Origin: Oegoconia quadripuncta
Taxonomy: Eukaryota; Arthropoda; Insecta; Lepidoptera; Autostichidae
Direction: 5' to 3'
Length of the DNA: 64,000 bases
NCBI GenBank assembly: GCA_949316235.1
Contig: OX438747.1
Coordinates: 31,964,601 to 32,028,600 of the forward strand
Shown here in pieces: positions 11,861-22,049 of the stretch. The notes beneath the pieces are model-generated. The model saw only the letters and a program-made list of their open reading frames with translations, was not told where the DNA came from and searched no databases. The position numbers and the translations under genes are program-made. Within the stretch, counting starts at the first letter, position 1. The number at the start of each line of letters is the position of its first letter.

Positions 11861-12099
11861 TTAATACATAAATCTTGAATTGTTATACTATAATCGAAAG
11901 CAGAACCGTTTTAACAAAAGCGTGGGAAAAGAGGAAAGCCATGCACCTGACAACACTGCTGCTGTTATAATAAGTTTGCAACCTGACGCTTGCTCATGTT
12001 TCGCTATGTTGCTGGTTAAATCAAAATACGTGCATGCCTTAGCGTCAAATGTTATAATGTCTAGGTAGGTACAAAGATAGATCGCAAAGTACACCACCC

Positions 12100-12490
12100 A
12101 TTTTTAGGGTTCCGTACCCAAAGGGTAAAACGGGACCCTATTACTAAGACTCTGTTGTATCTCATGAACAGTGATAGACAGTTGAAATTTTCACAGATGA
12201 TGTATTTCTAGTGTCGCTATAACAACAAATACTAAACAAACAGAATAAATAAAGTGATTGTTTTGCTCGTTTTTGGTCGATATTGTATATGTCGATAACG
12301 GCAACAGGTAGACGCTTGAAATATTCACAAAATATTTAGTTCTATATTCACTTTAAAAATAAATAATTAAAATAAAACAAATATTTAAGGGGCTTCCCAT
12401 ACAACAAGCGTGATTTTTTGCCGTTTTATAGATAATGGTAGAGAACCCTTAGTGTGCGAGTCCGACTCGCACTTGGCCGGTTTTTATTAT
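12100..12490 (+). mobile_element. Lepidopteran interspersed repeat inserted in the Polinton
   Basis: Begins 'agggttccgtacccaaaggg' and ends 'gactcgcacttggccggttt', the conserved ends of a very common lepidopteran repeat (recognised from memory). No coding potential. Confidence 0.7.
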
Positions 12491-12620
12491 TTCTCGAGTT
12501 CGGTCTTGCGATGAAAATGAGAATGCGAGTCGCCTCACCTTTATCATTTACATATCGTATATCTTCTTAAGTCTGTAAACGTTTATAGCTTATGTTAATA
12601 AATTGAAATATTTATAAATA

Positions 12621-12622
<2 letters not shown>

Positions 12623-12658
<36 letters not shown>
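12623..12658. repeat. (AT)n microsatellite
   Basis: Eighteen AT dinucleotides in a row, in the non-coding left part of the Polinton. Confidence 0.9.
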
Positions 12659-12663
<5 letters not shown>

Positions 12664-13009
12664 AATATTTGTAACCACCCCATTTGGGATAAGAGTCGTG
12701 AATGTATATATGTATTTGCTTGTGAATTGTACTATTGAATTAACATTAGTGAGACACCTTTTATCTAGATAATATACGAATTGACGCAAATTAAAGTTTT
12801 AATGCAGCTTGAATTATGCACAGTTGACAAAAGACCGATAAGTGGAATTGCTAGCTATAGTGTCACCTCCCGAGTTACTTGTATTTTAATGAAAATTATT
12901 TATTTCTTCACTAGCTATCAGCCGTGACTTTATCTGATTTTGAAAGTGCTGAAAATACACAAAACATGTTCGATAAAAATAATCGACCTATGATTATGAT
13001 ATTAAGGTA

Positions 13010-13300
13010 TTTTGTCTGATAATTAATTATAACTCTTGATATTTGAACATATGGGCTCAGTGATTGAAATGCGGGTCCTTTGGGAGATTCGGGTTCGATT
13101 CCCCTACCTATGTGCGAATGAGTTTTTAATTGAACTTAGGTAAGTGTGTTTATCTGATTGCTCGTAAACTCTTAATTCTCTAGAAATAATCGAAGTTACT
13201 ATGAAGTACCCAACTCGCACTGGATCAGCGTGGTGGACTATGGTCCATACTCTCCTCCATCCCCTTACAGTGGGATGTTTAGGAACGGATGATGATAACA
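13010..13300 (+). mobile_element. tRNA-derived SINE with LINE-like tail
   Basis: A tRNA-like head (gggctcagtgattgaaat..gattcgggttcgattcccct) near 13051-13105 is followed by a tail with 'catactctcctcc' and 'cagtgggatgtt'. That tail is shared in reverse with about 32745-32850. This is a third insertion in the left part of the Polinton. Confidence 0.5.
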
Positions 13301-14000
13301 TATTGAAGTACTCCCGAACTAAGCAATGATACAGCAGTGTAAATTTAAGTATACACTCCGCGTAACTATCTTCGTTTGGTTTTATACGAATTAGTGATAT
13401 CTCATTTGTTAAATTCGGTTAAAATGTTTTAGAATAACATACGAGTACATACAACTTGTGAAACACATTACCTTTCGTTTGACTTCGTCGTAGTTGATAA
13501 TACAATCGCTTAGTCAGGTTTCATTTTACAAATACGGTGGAAACTGCAGCGCGTTGCGCGAAACAAATACACTCATATATTTATTTTCCTATAAAAATAA
13601 CTGCAACTAAGCAAATCATCGTGGGACAGTTGAGGCGATCAAGTGACTCGGTACAATAGGTCGTAAGTGCTTTTACTTAGCTGTTATTAAAATTTCTTCC
13701 TGCGTAGGAATTAAGTTTGATTTGATAATGAATCAATAATGTAGTTAGGTATGTAGCAGTTTTGTATTGTTGATACCCATAAATACACAATATTTGAGTA
13801 AAATTTATTCATTCTACAATTGTTTCTGTGACGATACCTATCATCTGCAACTGTGGCACCATCTTCGCTCCAATTAAAAAAAAATGTTAGTAAGTATATT
13901 TGAATATAAAACATAATCATAAATAATTCTTGAATTATGGTCTAATATTTGATATATTTTATTTAAAATGTTATTATAATAATTTTGTTTCTATTTTCAG
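13301..14000. promoter_or_regulatory. Upstream region of the spliced GC-rich gene
   Basis: Contains a TATA-like tataaaaa at about 13591 and, some 70 bases later, a strong donor (gtc|gtaagt at 13663). This suggests a non-coding first exon. I could not find an ATG exon that splices in frame to 14001, so the true start of the gene is unresolved. Confidence 0.35.
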
Positions 14001-14934
14001 GTCGGACGTTGAATATAATACTTTCATCGAGTCGGACAGCTCTGACTCGCCGCCCTCACCGCCTGCGAAAGCGGTGCTGAAGAAGGCCCCGAAGAAGAAG
14101 GCACCCGCAGCGGTGAAAAGAAACGCGCCTGCCGAGCTATCAGCATCAAATAGGTAAAAATTAGACCTACACATTTCCACTCATACATATTTCAACATTG
14201 TGTGTTTATGGTTAAACTTTACTTTACAGTTCCAACAAAAAGAAGTCTTGCCGTGGTCGCGACACAACCGCCGGCGACGCTACCGAGACCTCGACTTCGA
14301 CATTGACAAGGTAAGGAAAACTTACACTTTCTCTATCAAATTTAAAAAATAGCCAATGTATTTAACTCAACGGGCCACATCAGACCACTGTCCGACATCG
14401 ATAGCAGGGTTTGAATTCAATCATAAAATACTGCTGCCCATTTCTATGTCTGCGGACGTAGTAAATATTCTACCTCAATCATTAGTCTGATTATAACACC
14501 TTACTTGTGATGGGTTGGTGCGCTATTCTACTCTGAGCCACCACGCGGACATATTTGATGTTTATTTACCTATATAATATTGTTTCAGTTCCGGAGGGCT
14601 ATTTGGCCTGGAGCCCGAGGCGTCGAAGCCGAAGTCTTCCACGGCGAAGCAGGTACTTCAGACTTACTTAACGACCCGAGTCCCTGGCGGGAGGGTGCGC
14701 CGGGAAGCTTTTCACCAAAGCGGTGAATATTTCCTGGAAGTGCGTGTATACAACACGGAGGAGGCGACCTCTGCAGTCCCGGATCAGAGGTGGAAACACG
14801 CGGAGGTGACGTTAAAGGTCAAATTAAATAGGGGGACTCCGCAGTGGGAAAAGCTGCAAGCTTTTATGAAGCGGAGTCACGAGCTATTTAATGACTGCGA
14901 GCCCGTATTTTTTAGTGAAAAGATTTTTAAATAG
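14001..14934 (+). CDS. Spliced GC-rich nuclear-type protein (5' exon not found)
   Basis: Three exons: 14001-14153, 14230-14310 and 14589-14934, with acceptors ttttcag, tttacag and tttcag and donors gtaaaa and gtaagg. The introns are 76 and 278 bp. The joined frame is open to the TAG at 14932, and both internal junctions split the same serine codon as AG|T. The N-terminal part is acidic (ESDSSDSPPSPP) then Lys/Ala/Pro-rich, like a disordered nuclear or DNA-binding tail. The C-terminal 100 residues look folded (GEYFLEVRVYNTEE, WKHAEVTLKVKL). The exons are visibly GC-rich, while the rest of the element is AT-rich, suggesting capture from elsewhere. None of the three exons has a usable start ATG; the only one is near the C-terminus. 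I do not recognise the family. Confidence 0.65.
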
Positions 14935-15123
14935 GTACCTACATTATCATGAGGGTTAACCACCATTTTCAAATACATATATAATATAGGTATCTATTTA
15001 AAAACATTTTCATTTGTCACTGTGCCGCTTCTCTATTCAACTTAATTAATTAATTAATACTAGATTCATAATATTATTTAGTACCAGATAACTTACACGT
15101 TAGTAATAGCATCTACTTATAAA

Positions 15124-18100
15124 ATGCCATTTTGTACCGTTTGTAAAATCGCCGTTGATCGTGATCATTGGGCAGGTCATTTGCGAAGCATTAACCACAA
15201 AAACAAAAATATTTCCCCTTTTAGCGAAGGTATTGAAATTATAAAGACCGCATTTCGCAACCGGATAGCTTCATATAGAATAATTGCGTCAGATTCTTTG
15301 GATTCAACTTCCGTGGAAAGGTTTTTTGACGACATACAAAACAAAACTAAAACATTAATTGATTTGTCTTTAAAGCAAAATTACTGTGTTAAGATCAATT
15401 TTGAATTTTTCGCTCTCTTTCTTTTGGTTAAAAATGATTCCCAAGAGATGAAATCATTTAACACGAAAAACTATACTATTCATCAAAATTACGATCATGA
15501 TACATTAATGTGTGAAGTTAAAGATTATTTAATGAAAAAAATAAGTGAATTTCAACAGCGCGACAGTGGTTTTACATTTTTACATAATTCTCATTTAGAG
15601 GTTAACATTAATAAATACCAGCCCTTGCGCGGTTCAAGTTTCATCGAGCTGCCTGCTGCGATCAAGTCCAAAAAAGCGTGTGTAAACATAAAGAATCGTG
15701 ACGATTTTTGCTTTTTATGGTCAGTAACAGCTGCTTTGTATCCGGCTAAGCGTCACCCTGACAGAGTATCATCTTATCCCAAATTCGAAGACGTGTTGAA
15801 CGTGAACGATTTAAAGTTTCCAATGAGTTTTTCGGATATCGCTCGGTTTGAAGTCAACAACCCGCAGTTATGTATTTTTGTTTACGGTTTACAAGATAAA
15901 AAAATAGTTGTTGGGCCGCTTTACAAATCAGAACCATTGAACAAAAAAGTAATTCATATACTTTATCTAGAAGAAGGCGATATTTCACATTACTGTTTGA
16001 TTAAAGATTTGTCACGCCTCGTTGGAAACCAAATTTCTAAACATCATAAAAAATTGCACTTTTGTGAACACTGTCTCCTATTTTTCGATTCAAATGGTCT
16101 GTTAAATTCTCATAGTTGTGGAGGTGTGGCTACCGTGTTACCGCCGAAAGGTTCTTTTATAGAGTTTGAAAATTATAACAGAAAGCAAAATATCCCTTTT
16201 GTTGTTTATGCAGACTTTGAAGCCATGCTTGAACGATACGACACATGCGAACCCGATCCTCTTAAGTCGAGCACGATAACTCAACAGCGACACGTACCAA
16301 TTGCTTTTGCTTATCACATTGTTTGTACTGTAGATGAACGGTACAATCATATATCTTTATATCGAGGTAGAGATTGCGTACAAAAGTTTATTGAATCAAT
16401 TTACGACGATGCAAAGAGAATTGACACAATATTAAATCAGAGTGTGTCCATGGTTTTCACAGAGTGTGACGCTCGCAACTATGAAAATGCCGAAACGTGT
16501 CACATATGCGATCGTCTTCTAGTATTAGATAAAGTGAGAGACCATTGTCACATGACTGGTAGATACCGTGGTGCAGCTCACAGCCGTTGTAATTTGCAAT
16601 TTAAAGCGCCAAAGTTTTTGCCTGTATTCTTCCATAATCTCACGGGATATGATTGTCATCTTTTCATAAAAGAATTAGGTAAAGCTCCTGGACCTATCAA
16701 AGTCATACCTAAAACAAAAGAAAATTATATTTCTTTCACAAAATTTATTCCGATTACTGCGGAAAAGCACTTCCAAATACGATTTGTAGATTCTTTTAAG
16801 TTTTTAGGCACTAGTTTAGAAAAGTTAGCTTCAACAATGAAGAAGGATGATTTTAGATATTTGCGATCTTACTATCCTGATGAAAAGCTCTTCAATCTGC
16901 TTACTCGGAAGGGCGTATATCCATATGATTACATGTGCAATTGGGAACGGTATAACGACACGTGTTTACCTTCAAAAGATAGTTTTTATAATTCGCTAAC
17001 CAATGATCCGATCACGGATGGTGATTACGAGCATGCTCAGGCGGTATGGTCAGAATTTTCTTTGATAAATATGGGTGAATACACCGATTTGTATCTTGAG
17101 ACAGACGTTCTTTTGTTGACAGATATCTATGAAAACTATAGATTAACATGCAAACAGTATTACCAACTCGATCCTGCATTTTATCTTACTGCACCGAGTC
17201 TTTCATTTGATGCAATGCTTCTGAAAACCCGCGTTCGTTTAGAACTTATAAGCGATATAGAAATTTTCCGAATGATACAACAAGGTATTCGAGGTGGTGT
17301 GTGCATGTGTTCTAAACGGCACGCTAAAGCAAACCATAGATATTTGGAAACCTTTGACCCAACTGAACCAAGTTCTTATATTGTTTATTTAGATTGTAAT
17401 AATTTGTATGGATACAGTATGTGTCACACATTACCTTATTCAAACTTTAGATTTTTAAATAACTCTGAGATAATATCTTTGGAGGCAAATATTACAAACG
17501 TTGCGGACGATGCGGAAAATGGTTTCATTCTTGAAGTAGATTTATCTTATCCTTCCAATTTACACAGCGAACATAACGATTTTCCATTCTGTCCGGATAA
17601 AATCGTGTCACCTAAAGGAAAAACTAAAAAACTAATACCTAACTTGTATGATAAATACCACTATGTAATACATTACGTACACTTAAAAAAATGTTTGGAA
17701 CATGGTTTGTTGTTGAAAAAAATTCATAGAGCTGTCACGTTTAAGCAAAGCAATTTTCTGAAAAAGTACATAGATCTCAACACAGAGCTACGTCAAAAAG
17801 CTAAATCTACTTTTGAACAAGATTTTTTCAAATTGTTAAACAACAGCATATTTGGAAAAACCTTGGAAAATACAGAACAACGGGTGGATGTAAGATTGGT
17901 CAATATGTGGTCAGACACGAATAATCAGACTAAAAAATGTACTGGTGCAGAAAAGTTGATAGCTAGTCCAAATTTCCATAGTGTTTCAATACTTTCTGAT
18001 GATCTAGTAGCCATACAAATGAAACGTTCGCGGATTGTGCTTGATAAGCCAATCTACATTGGATTTGCTGTACTGGAATTGTCAAAAAGTCACATGTACG

Positions 18101-18645
18101 ATTTCCACTACTCTATAATGAAGCCATTTTATGAAAATCGGATTGAGTTATGCTATACGGATACCGATAGCTTTGTATACACTGTACAAACTGATGATTT
18201 TTACGAAGATTGTAAAGTAAATTTTTTGAAATATTTTGACACTAGCAACTACGATCCGAGCAATGAGTTTGGTTTACCTATCATAAATAAAAAGATACCT
18301 GGACTATTCAAGGATGAAATGGGTGGTAAGATTATTAAAGAATTTGTAGGACTCAGGTCAAAACTTTACTGTGTTAAGACCTTAGATAGAACGATAAAAA
18401 AGGCAAAAGGTACAAAAAGAAATGTAATTAAAGGTTTAAGTCTTTCAGACTATAAACATGTGTTGTACCATTGTGATGTTATTCGTAAAAAGAATGTACT
18501 TTTCAAAACAATAAAACATGAAATTTTTACTCAGACTGTAAATAAAATAGCCCTTTCGAGCAACGACGATAAGCGATTGTTGGAATCCAACAAAGTGTCT
18601 ACAATTGCTTGGGGTCATAAAGATATTTTTGGTTGTACAGCCTAA
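15124..18645 (+). CDS. polB: Protein-primed family B DNA polymerase
   Basis: 1173 aa, start at aaaATGCC. It replicates the element by protein priming (family knowledge). N-terminal C2H2-like finger C4-x2-C7-x11-H19-x5-H25. A Cys/Trp segment (DDFCFLWSVTAALYP, near 193-207) is common to this polymerase type. Exo I VYADFE (D364, E366). A treble-clef-like zinc site C459/C462..H474/H476..C489 resembles endonuclease VII folds. Exo II HNLTGYD (D510). Exo III YLETD (Y657, D661). Pol motif A LDCNNLYGYS (D757), motif B KLLNNSIFGK (903-912), motif C YTDTDS (D1013, D1015). All catalytic residues are present and the length is typical, so the enzyme looks intact. Confidence 0.97.
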   Translation: MPFCTVCKIAVDRDHWAGHLRSINHKNKNISPFSEGIEIIKTAFRNRIASYRIIASDSLDSTSVERFFDDIQNKTKTLIDLSLKQNYCVKINFEFFALFLLVKNDSQEMKSFNTKNYTIHQNYDHDTLMCEVKDYLMKKISEFQQRDSGFTFLHNSHLEVNINKYQPLRGSSFIELPAAIKSKKACVNIKNRDDFCFLWSVTAALYPAKRHPDRVSSYPKFEDVLNVNDLKFPMSFSDIARFEVNNPQLCIFVYGLQDKKIVVGPLYKSEPLNKKVIHILYLEEGDISHYCLIKDLSRLVGNQISKHHKKLHFCEHCLLFFDSNGLLNSHSCGGVATVLPPKGSFIEFENYNRKQNIPFVVYADFEAMLERYDTCEPDPLKSSTITQQRHVPIAFAYHIVCTVDERYNHISLYRGRDCVQKFIESIYDDAKRIDTILNQSVSMVFTECDARNYENAETCHICDRLLVLDKVRDHCHMTGRYRGAAHSRCNLQFKAPKFLPVFFHNLTGYDCHLFIKELGKAPGPIKVIPKTKENYISFTKFIPITAEKHFQIRFVDSFKFLGTSLEKLASTMKKDDFRYLRSYYPDEKLFNLLTRKGVYPYDYMCNWERYNDTCLPSKDSFYNSLTNDPITDGDYEHAQAVWSEFSLINMGEYTDLYLETDVLLLTDIYENYRLTCKQYYQLDPAFYLTAPSLSFDAMLLKTRVRLELISDIEIFRMIQQGIRGGVCMCSKRHAKANHRYLETFDPTEPSSYIVYLDCNNLYGYSMCHTLPYSNFRFLNNSEIISLEANITNVADDAENGFILEVDLSYPSNLHSEHNDFPFCPDKIVSPKGKTKKLIPNLYDKYHYVIHYVHLKKCLEHGLLLKKIHRAVTFKQSNFLKKYIDLNTELRQKAKSTFEQDFFKLLNNSIFGKTLENTEQRVDVRLVNMWSDTNNQTKKCTGAEKLIASPNFHSVSILSDDLVAIQMKRSRIVLDKPIYIGFAVLELSKSHMYDFHYSIMKPFYENRIELCYTDTDSFVYTVQTDDFYEDCKVNFLKYFDTSNYDPSNEFGLPIINKKIPGLFKDEMGGKIIKEFVGLRSKLYCVKTLDRTIKKAKGTKRNVIKGLSLSDYKHVLYHCDVIRKKNVLFKTIKHEIFTQTVNKIALSSNDDKRLLESNKVSTIAWGHKDIFGCTA

Positions 18646-19372
18646 AAGTATGATTTATGGAACTATTAGGATTTAGTTTAAATTTACTATAATATTGATA
18701 TAAATAAATGTATTCAAAATATTAACGAAATTGTTATTCGGACTGTAAGTAAATAATTTCTTATGATGCATCTACACATAAGTATTATATAAATAACTGT
18801 AGCATGATATTTGAAAATGTTTTAAGTATTTAGAAGATAAACATTGCTGTATCTAACTATATTCCGAACTATTAAGATTAAATAAATGTATTCAAAATAT
18901 TAATACACGAAATTGTTACTCGGACTGTGAGTGAACAAATTATTATATCGTAACACATAATATTGTATATATAACAATAGTTAACGTGCCATTTGAAAAT
19001 GTTTTTAATATTTAGAAAATAAAAAATCGTATATATTCTAAACCAAGTTTCATTTAATTAATCCAAGGTATCCTGTATGTTTTGAAATGGTTATGACAAG
19101 TTTAAACATGTTGCAAATAGCTATTGCGCAATTTGTACTTGTACAAAAATGCTGGGTGCGAATGGAACAGGTGTAAACTTGCGGTGGTAAAAGCGGGAGA
19201 GCTAAGTATGTGATCTACGTGCTCGGGCGCGCAGCGCAGGGGTACGAGGTGAGGGAGCGGTTCATTGTATCACGCATACACCTCTTCCAATCGTCACTCA
19301 TCATTAGTTTGTACAACGCTACAGACAATTTGCATCTTCCTGCTTTTGAAATAAATTATCACCTAATTTACA
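18646..19372. repeat. Intergenic with a ~178-bp tandem duplication
   Basis: 'taaataaatgtattcaaaat' occurs at 18701 and again at 18879. The downstream parts (aaattgtta.tcggactgt.agt and tttgaaaatgtttt.a.tatttaga) repeat in the same order. The second copy ends near 19030. Each copy contains AATAAA-type signals, so the block probably holds the polymerase poly(A) site. The last part (19190-19370) is GC-richer and should hold the promoter of the next gene. Confidence 0.65.
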
Positions 19373-19933
19373 ATGGTAAGTTAAATTAAATATTTCTTTT
19401 ATTGTATACCTATACCAATTGTGTTATTTTCTTTCCAATAATGAAATTTCTTGTTACAGAATAACATTCGAGACGCCGATGTTACTGCTGTACCAGTTGA
19501 CGCCGAACCTAGAGAGCTGTCATACTCTCCCGTGTTTCTATACGGACATCACCAAGATCTGTTGGATGGATTTTCTGAAGACTTTCCGAACGTGCAGTGC
19601 TCAACTCAAAATTCAGCACACAAAAATAGAACACAAAAGAAGACAAAACCAAGCAAAAAGGGGGCTAGCAGTTCGAACGTCACAAAGAAATCTCGTCGAG
19701 AGACTTCGTTTGTCCTCACCAGAGAACCGAGCAAAGGAATAAGGCTTATTAAGATTAAAATATTGGACTTGCAAAACTCAAGTGAAAGTGATAGTGAGAG
19801 TGAAAATGAAAAAAATATTTTATTATGTGCACATTATGTTGTAAAAGATGTGTGTGATGACGTTATGGACCAAACGGAACGTCTAGTTAGCAATATTTCA
19901 AAAAAATTGTGCAATAGCTACTACAGTTTTTAA
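19373..19933 (+). CDS. Spliced small basic/acidic protein, start codon alone in exon 1
   Basis: Exon 1 carries only the ATG (19373-19375), followed at once by the donor gtaagt. An 84-bp intron ends in cttgttacag, and exon 2 runs 19460-19933, giving 158 aa. The intron makes sense because the exon 2 frame has no ATG near its start. The middle is basic (KKTKPSKKG, TKKSRR) and is followed by an acidic serine stretch (SSESDSESENE); such proteins are often nuclear. It lies convergent with the virion gene block. The family is not recognised. The alternative frame 19419-19742 is a shadow that breaks early. Confidence 0.65.
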
Positions 19934-20173
19934 ACCATAATCCTGGTTTGTACCTTAAATTTATTATTGTAATACTTTTTATTTCAATAATTTTAAATAT
20001 TTATTTTATAAGTAGTTTTAATTTAAATTTAAATTTTGTTTAAATTATTTTTAAATAAATTACTCATTTAACTAAAACAGAATAACTTTGTTTCTTTTTA
20101 CTATTACTGTAGCTTTCTTGAAGAGTGTGTGTAGTTAAAAAAATAATAAAAGATTTTATTATGTAGTCACAAA
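19934..20173. terminator. Convergent 3' ends with poly(A) signals
   Basis: AATAAA on the plus strand at about 20054 (tttaaataaatt) and TTTATT on the minus strand at about 20154 and 20178. Transcripts from the two strands end in this 240-bp AT-rich gap. Confidence 0.5.
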
Positions 20174-20674
20174 TCATTTATTTAAATTAAAAAGATACAT
20201 GTTGTTTTCGTAAAACCATTTCCGAATACAGATTACATTTTTTAAAGCACACGCTTTTTTATGAAAACTACAATTTAGAGATTTACCTTTACAATATTTT
20301 TCATGCAATGTAAAAAAATTAGGACAACCTTTTTCTCCAATATCTACTACACTACACTTATTGCATAGTTCGTTTATCCACTTAACTTTTTCTAATCCTT
20401 TCACAAATATATTTTTGTTTTCTAAAAGTTCTTCAGCAATTCGTTTAAATTCTCTGTAATCGATAAATCCTTGATTCCAATATATACCTCTATTTCGTTC
20501 AATCCAAGAAACTTGTTTACGTTCATTATTTGATAAACTGGAATATGTATAAGGAGGTTTAATTAGAAACACCTCACTAGAATCTGCATTTGCCAAACTC
20601 AATTCCTTAATGATGAAGTCATTATTCATGTCCTTAAAACCTTGAACATCAACGAATATATCATTTGCATTCAT
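20174..20674 (-). CDS. Small Polinton protein with Cys/His cluster
   Basis: 166 aa, last gene of the minus-strand virion block. Its ATG overlaps the capsid gene's TGA as ATGA (20671-20674). Residues 8-13 (VDVQGF) and IIKELSL (21-27) are a pattern I associate with small proteins of insect Polintons. C104, C107, C117, H124, C128, C135, H138 and C142 look like one or two zinc sites. The acidic start could belong to an RNase H or exonuclease-like fold, but I cannot identify a full catalytic set. Function unknown. Confidence 0.7.
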   Translation of the reverse strand: MNANDIFVDVQGFKDMNNDFIIKELSLANADSSEVFLIKPPYTYSSLSNNERKQVSWIERNRGIYWNQGFIDYREFKRIAEELLENKNIFVKGLEKVKWINELCNKCSVVDIGEKGCPNFFTLHEKYCKGKSLNCSFHKKACALKNVICIRKWFYENNMYLFNLNK

Positions 20675-21882
20675 GATATTTTCTTTACAATACTAGTCAA
20701 GGGCTTGTATTCAAAAATGCAGTCGTTTAATATCAAACAGTAGGCAGACGTTTGGTCAGGAATTAATGTATCAGTTTCTAATTCAATTCGAACATCCACG
20801 GGACCGCCTGACTTCAAGTTTTCCACTTGGCGAGAGCAATCTATCACAAATAGAGGTGCTTTAATTTTAAAATCTTCAAAGTTTAACAACGGGTCTGGAC
20901 GACGTCCATGGTAAGACTGTTGAAATTTTGTATACTGTTCATATAATAAAGAATAATTATTATTATCAAAACTCAAATTGAAATTTTCATAGGGAAAATA
21001 AGTAGAATTAAGAAACACTTTAATATTTCTCAAATTACAATGATCGAATTGCGTCATATTTCTATTGACATGATTCTTACGATCAGTTTGGAGTCCTAAA
21101 ATGACATATCTTGGTTTTTCTATCTGAGAGGATGTTTTTATAGACCATGTATGCTTTGAAGTTTTAGGAAGTATTGGGTACTCATATAGATCCCAGTTCC
21201 TAAAAATAAGATTTAATGAACGATCTTTTTCTAAATGACGGAGTAAGTTAACTCTTTCTCGATCGTTGACTTTAATGTGAGGTACACGCCACACAATTTT
21301 ACTGATTTCAACTTTTTCAATGAATTCTTGAGGTGCGAGTTTAACCGCATTTACATTTGTATTGCTTCGAAGTAGAATAAGTTCATGTTTAGAGTTTATT
21401 ATAATTTTGTTATAATCTTCTGCAAAGCCAAACATTTTGTTGAGTGGTATGGAACCTGAAAAATATCCTCCATTGTTTTTTGTCCCATCGATATTCCATC
21501 CCCAGCTTTGAGACATTTTCGAATCGCCTTCATTCATAGATAAGAGAGATTTCATAGTCGTTGTAATACCTGCATTTTTAATTTTATCAATTTCTACTCC
21601 GTTAAGTTCATAGCGAATGTCTTGAAATAAATATAAAATCGGATTATTGGTAAAATAAAACTCAGATGCTTGAGCTTTAGTTTCCCTATTAATAATCTTA
21701 ACATAACCTTCTATGTATAGCGAACTAGCTGACGGTAAAACGTACAGGTCTTGTTGATTAATTGGTATACGTATCTCATCATTTAGACCAAAACTTGTCA
21801 CATAAGGTTTGTAGGAATGAAACTCATAGCTTTCTATGGAATTATCATAGATGGGAGCATCTGTTACGTTAAGAATACTCAT
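20671..21882 (-). CDS. MCP: Major capsid protein, double jelly-roll type
   Basis: 403 aa. By family knowledge this builds the hexon-like trimers of the Polinton/adintovirus shell. Supporting segments: the beta-rich start (PYVTSFGLNDEIRIPI), GYVKIINRE, and the conserved jelly-roll link IPLNKMFGFAEDYNKI near 145-160, which is typical of these capsid proteins. The length is on the short side for the family. Start and stop are both embedded in ATGA overlaps with neighbouring genes (21879-21882 and 20671-20674), implying coupled translation. The frame is intact. Identification rests on pattern and context rather than a structural search. Confidence 0.85.
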   Translation of the reverse strand: MSILNVTDAPIYDNSIESYEFHSYKPYVTSFGLNDEIRIPINQQDLYVLPSASSLYIEGYVKIINRETKAQASEFYFTNNPILYLFQDIRYELNGVEIDKIKNAGITTTMKSLLSMNEGDSKMSQSWGWNIDGTKNNGGYFSGSIPLNKMFGFAEDYNKIIINSKHELILLRSNTNVNAVKLAPQEFIEKVEISKIVWRVPHIKVNDRERVNLLRHLEKDRSLNLIFRNWDLYEYPILPKTSKHTWSIKTSSQIEKPRYVILGLQTDRKNHVNRNMTQFDHCNLRNIKVFLNSTYFPYENFNLSFDNNNYSLLYEQYTKFQQSYHGRRPDPLLNFEDFKIKAPLFVIDCSRQVENLKSGGPVDVRIELETDTLIPDQTSAYCLILNDCIFEYKPLTSIVKKIS

Positions 21883-22049
21883 TTTAACAGCCCGATGATC
21901 TTGAGGAAATCCTTATTTTCTTTTGTCAATTTTTTCGTGCTTTTCTTCTTTTGTTTCTTAAGTAGTTTGCAAGATGTTGTTTCTTTGATGGTGAGTTTAG
22001 TACTAGTACTGCGACATATCGGTGTAGGATATTTATTAAAATCTATCAT
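21879..22049 (-). CDS. 56-aa basic protein between the two capsid genes
   Basis: A short frame between the penton and major capsid genes. Its ATG sits in the penton stop (ATGA, 22046-22049) and its TGA sits in the major capsid start (ATGA, 21879-21882). It is very basic: Lys makes up about one third of residues 19-45 (KKQKKKSTKKLTKE). This suggests a DNA-condensing or scaffold role like small core proteins of adenoviruses (inference). It exactly fills the gap, which argues that it is a real gene. Confidence 0.65.
   Translation of the reverse strand: MIDFNKYPTPICRSTSTKLTIKETTSCKLLKKQKKKSTKKLTKENKDFLKIIGLLK

Noticed and set aside
11888..12097. Opposed 62- and 69-aa frames in the left part of the Polinton
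   Set aside because: No composition bias, motif or partner; the region is made of TE insertions.
16138..16350. Minus-strand 70-aa frame within the polymerase gene
   Set aside because: Shadow of a well-supported gene.
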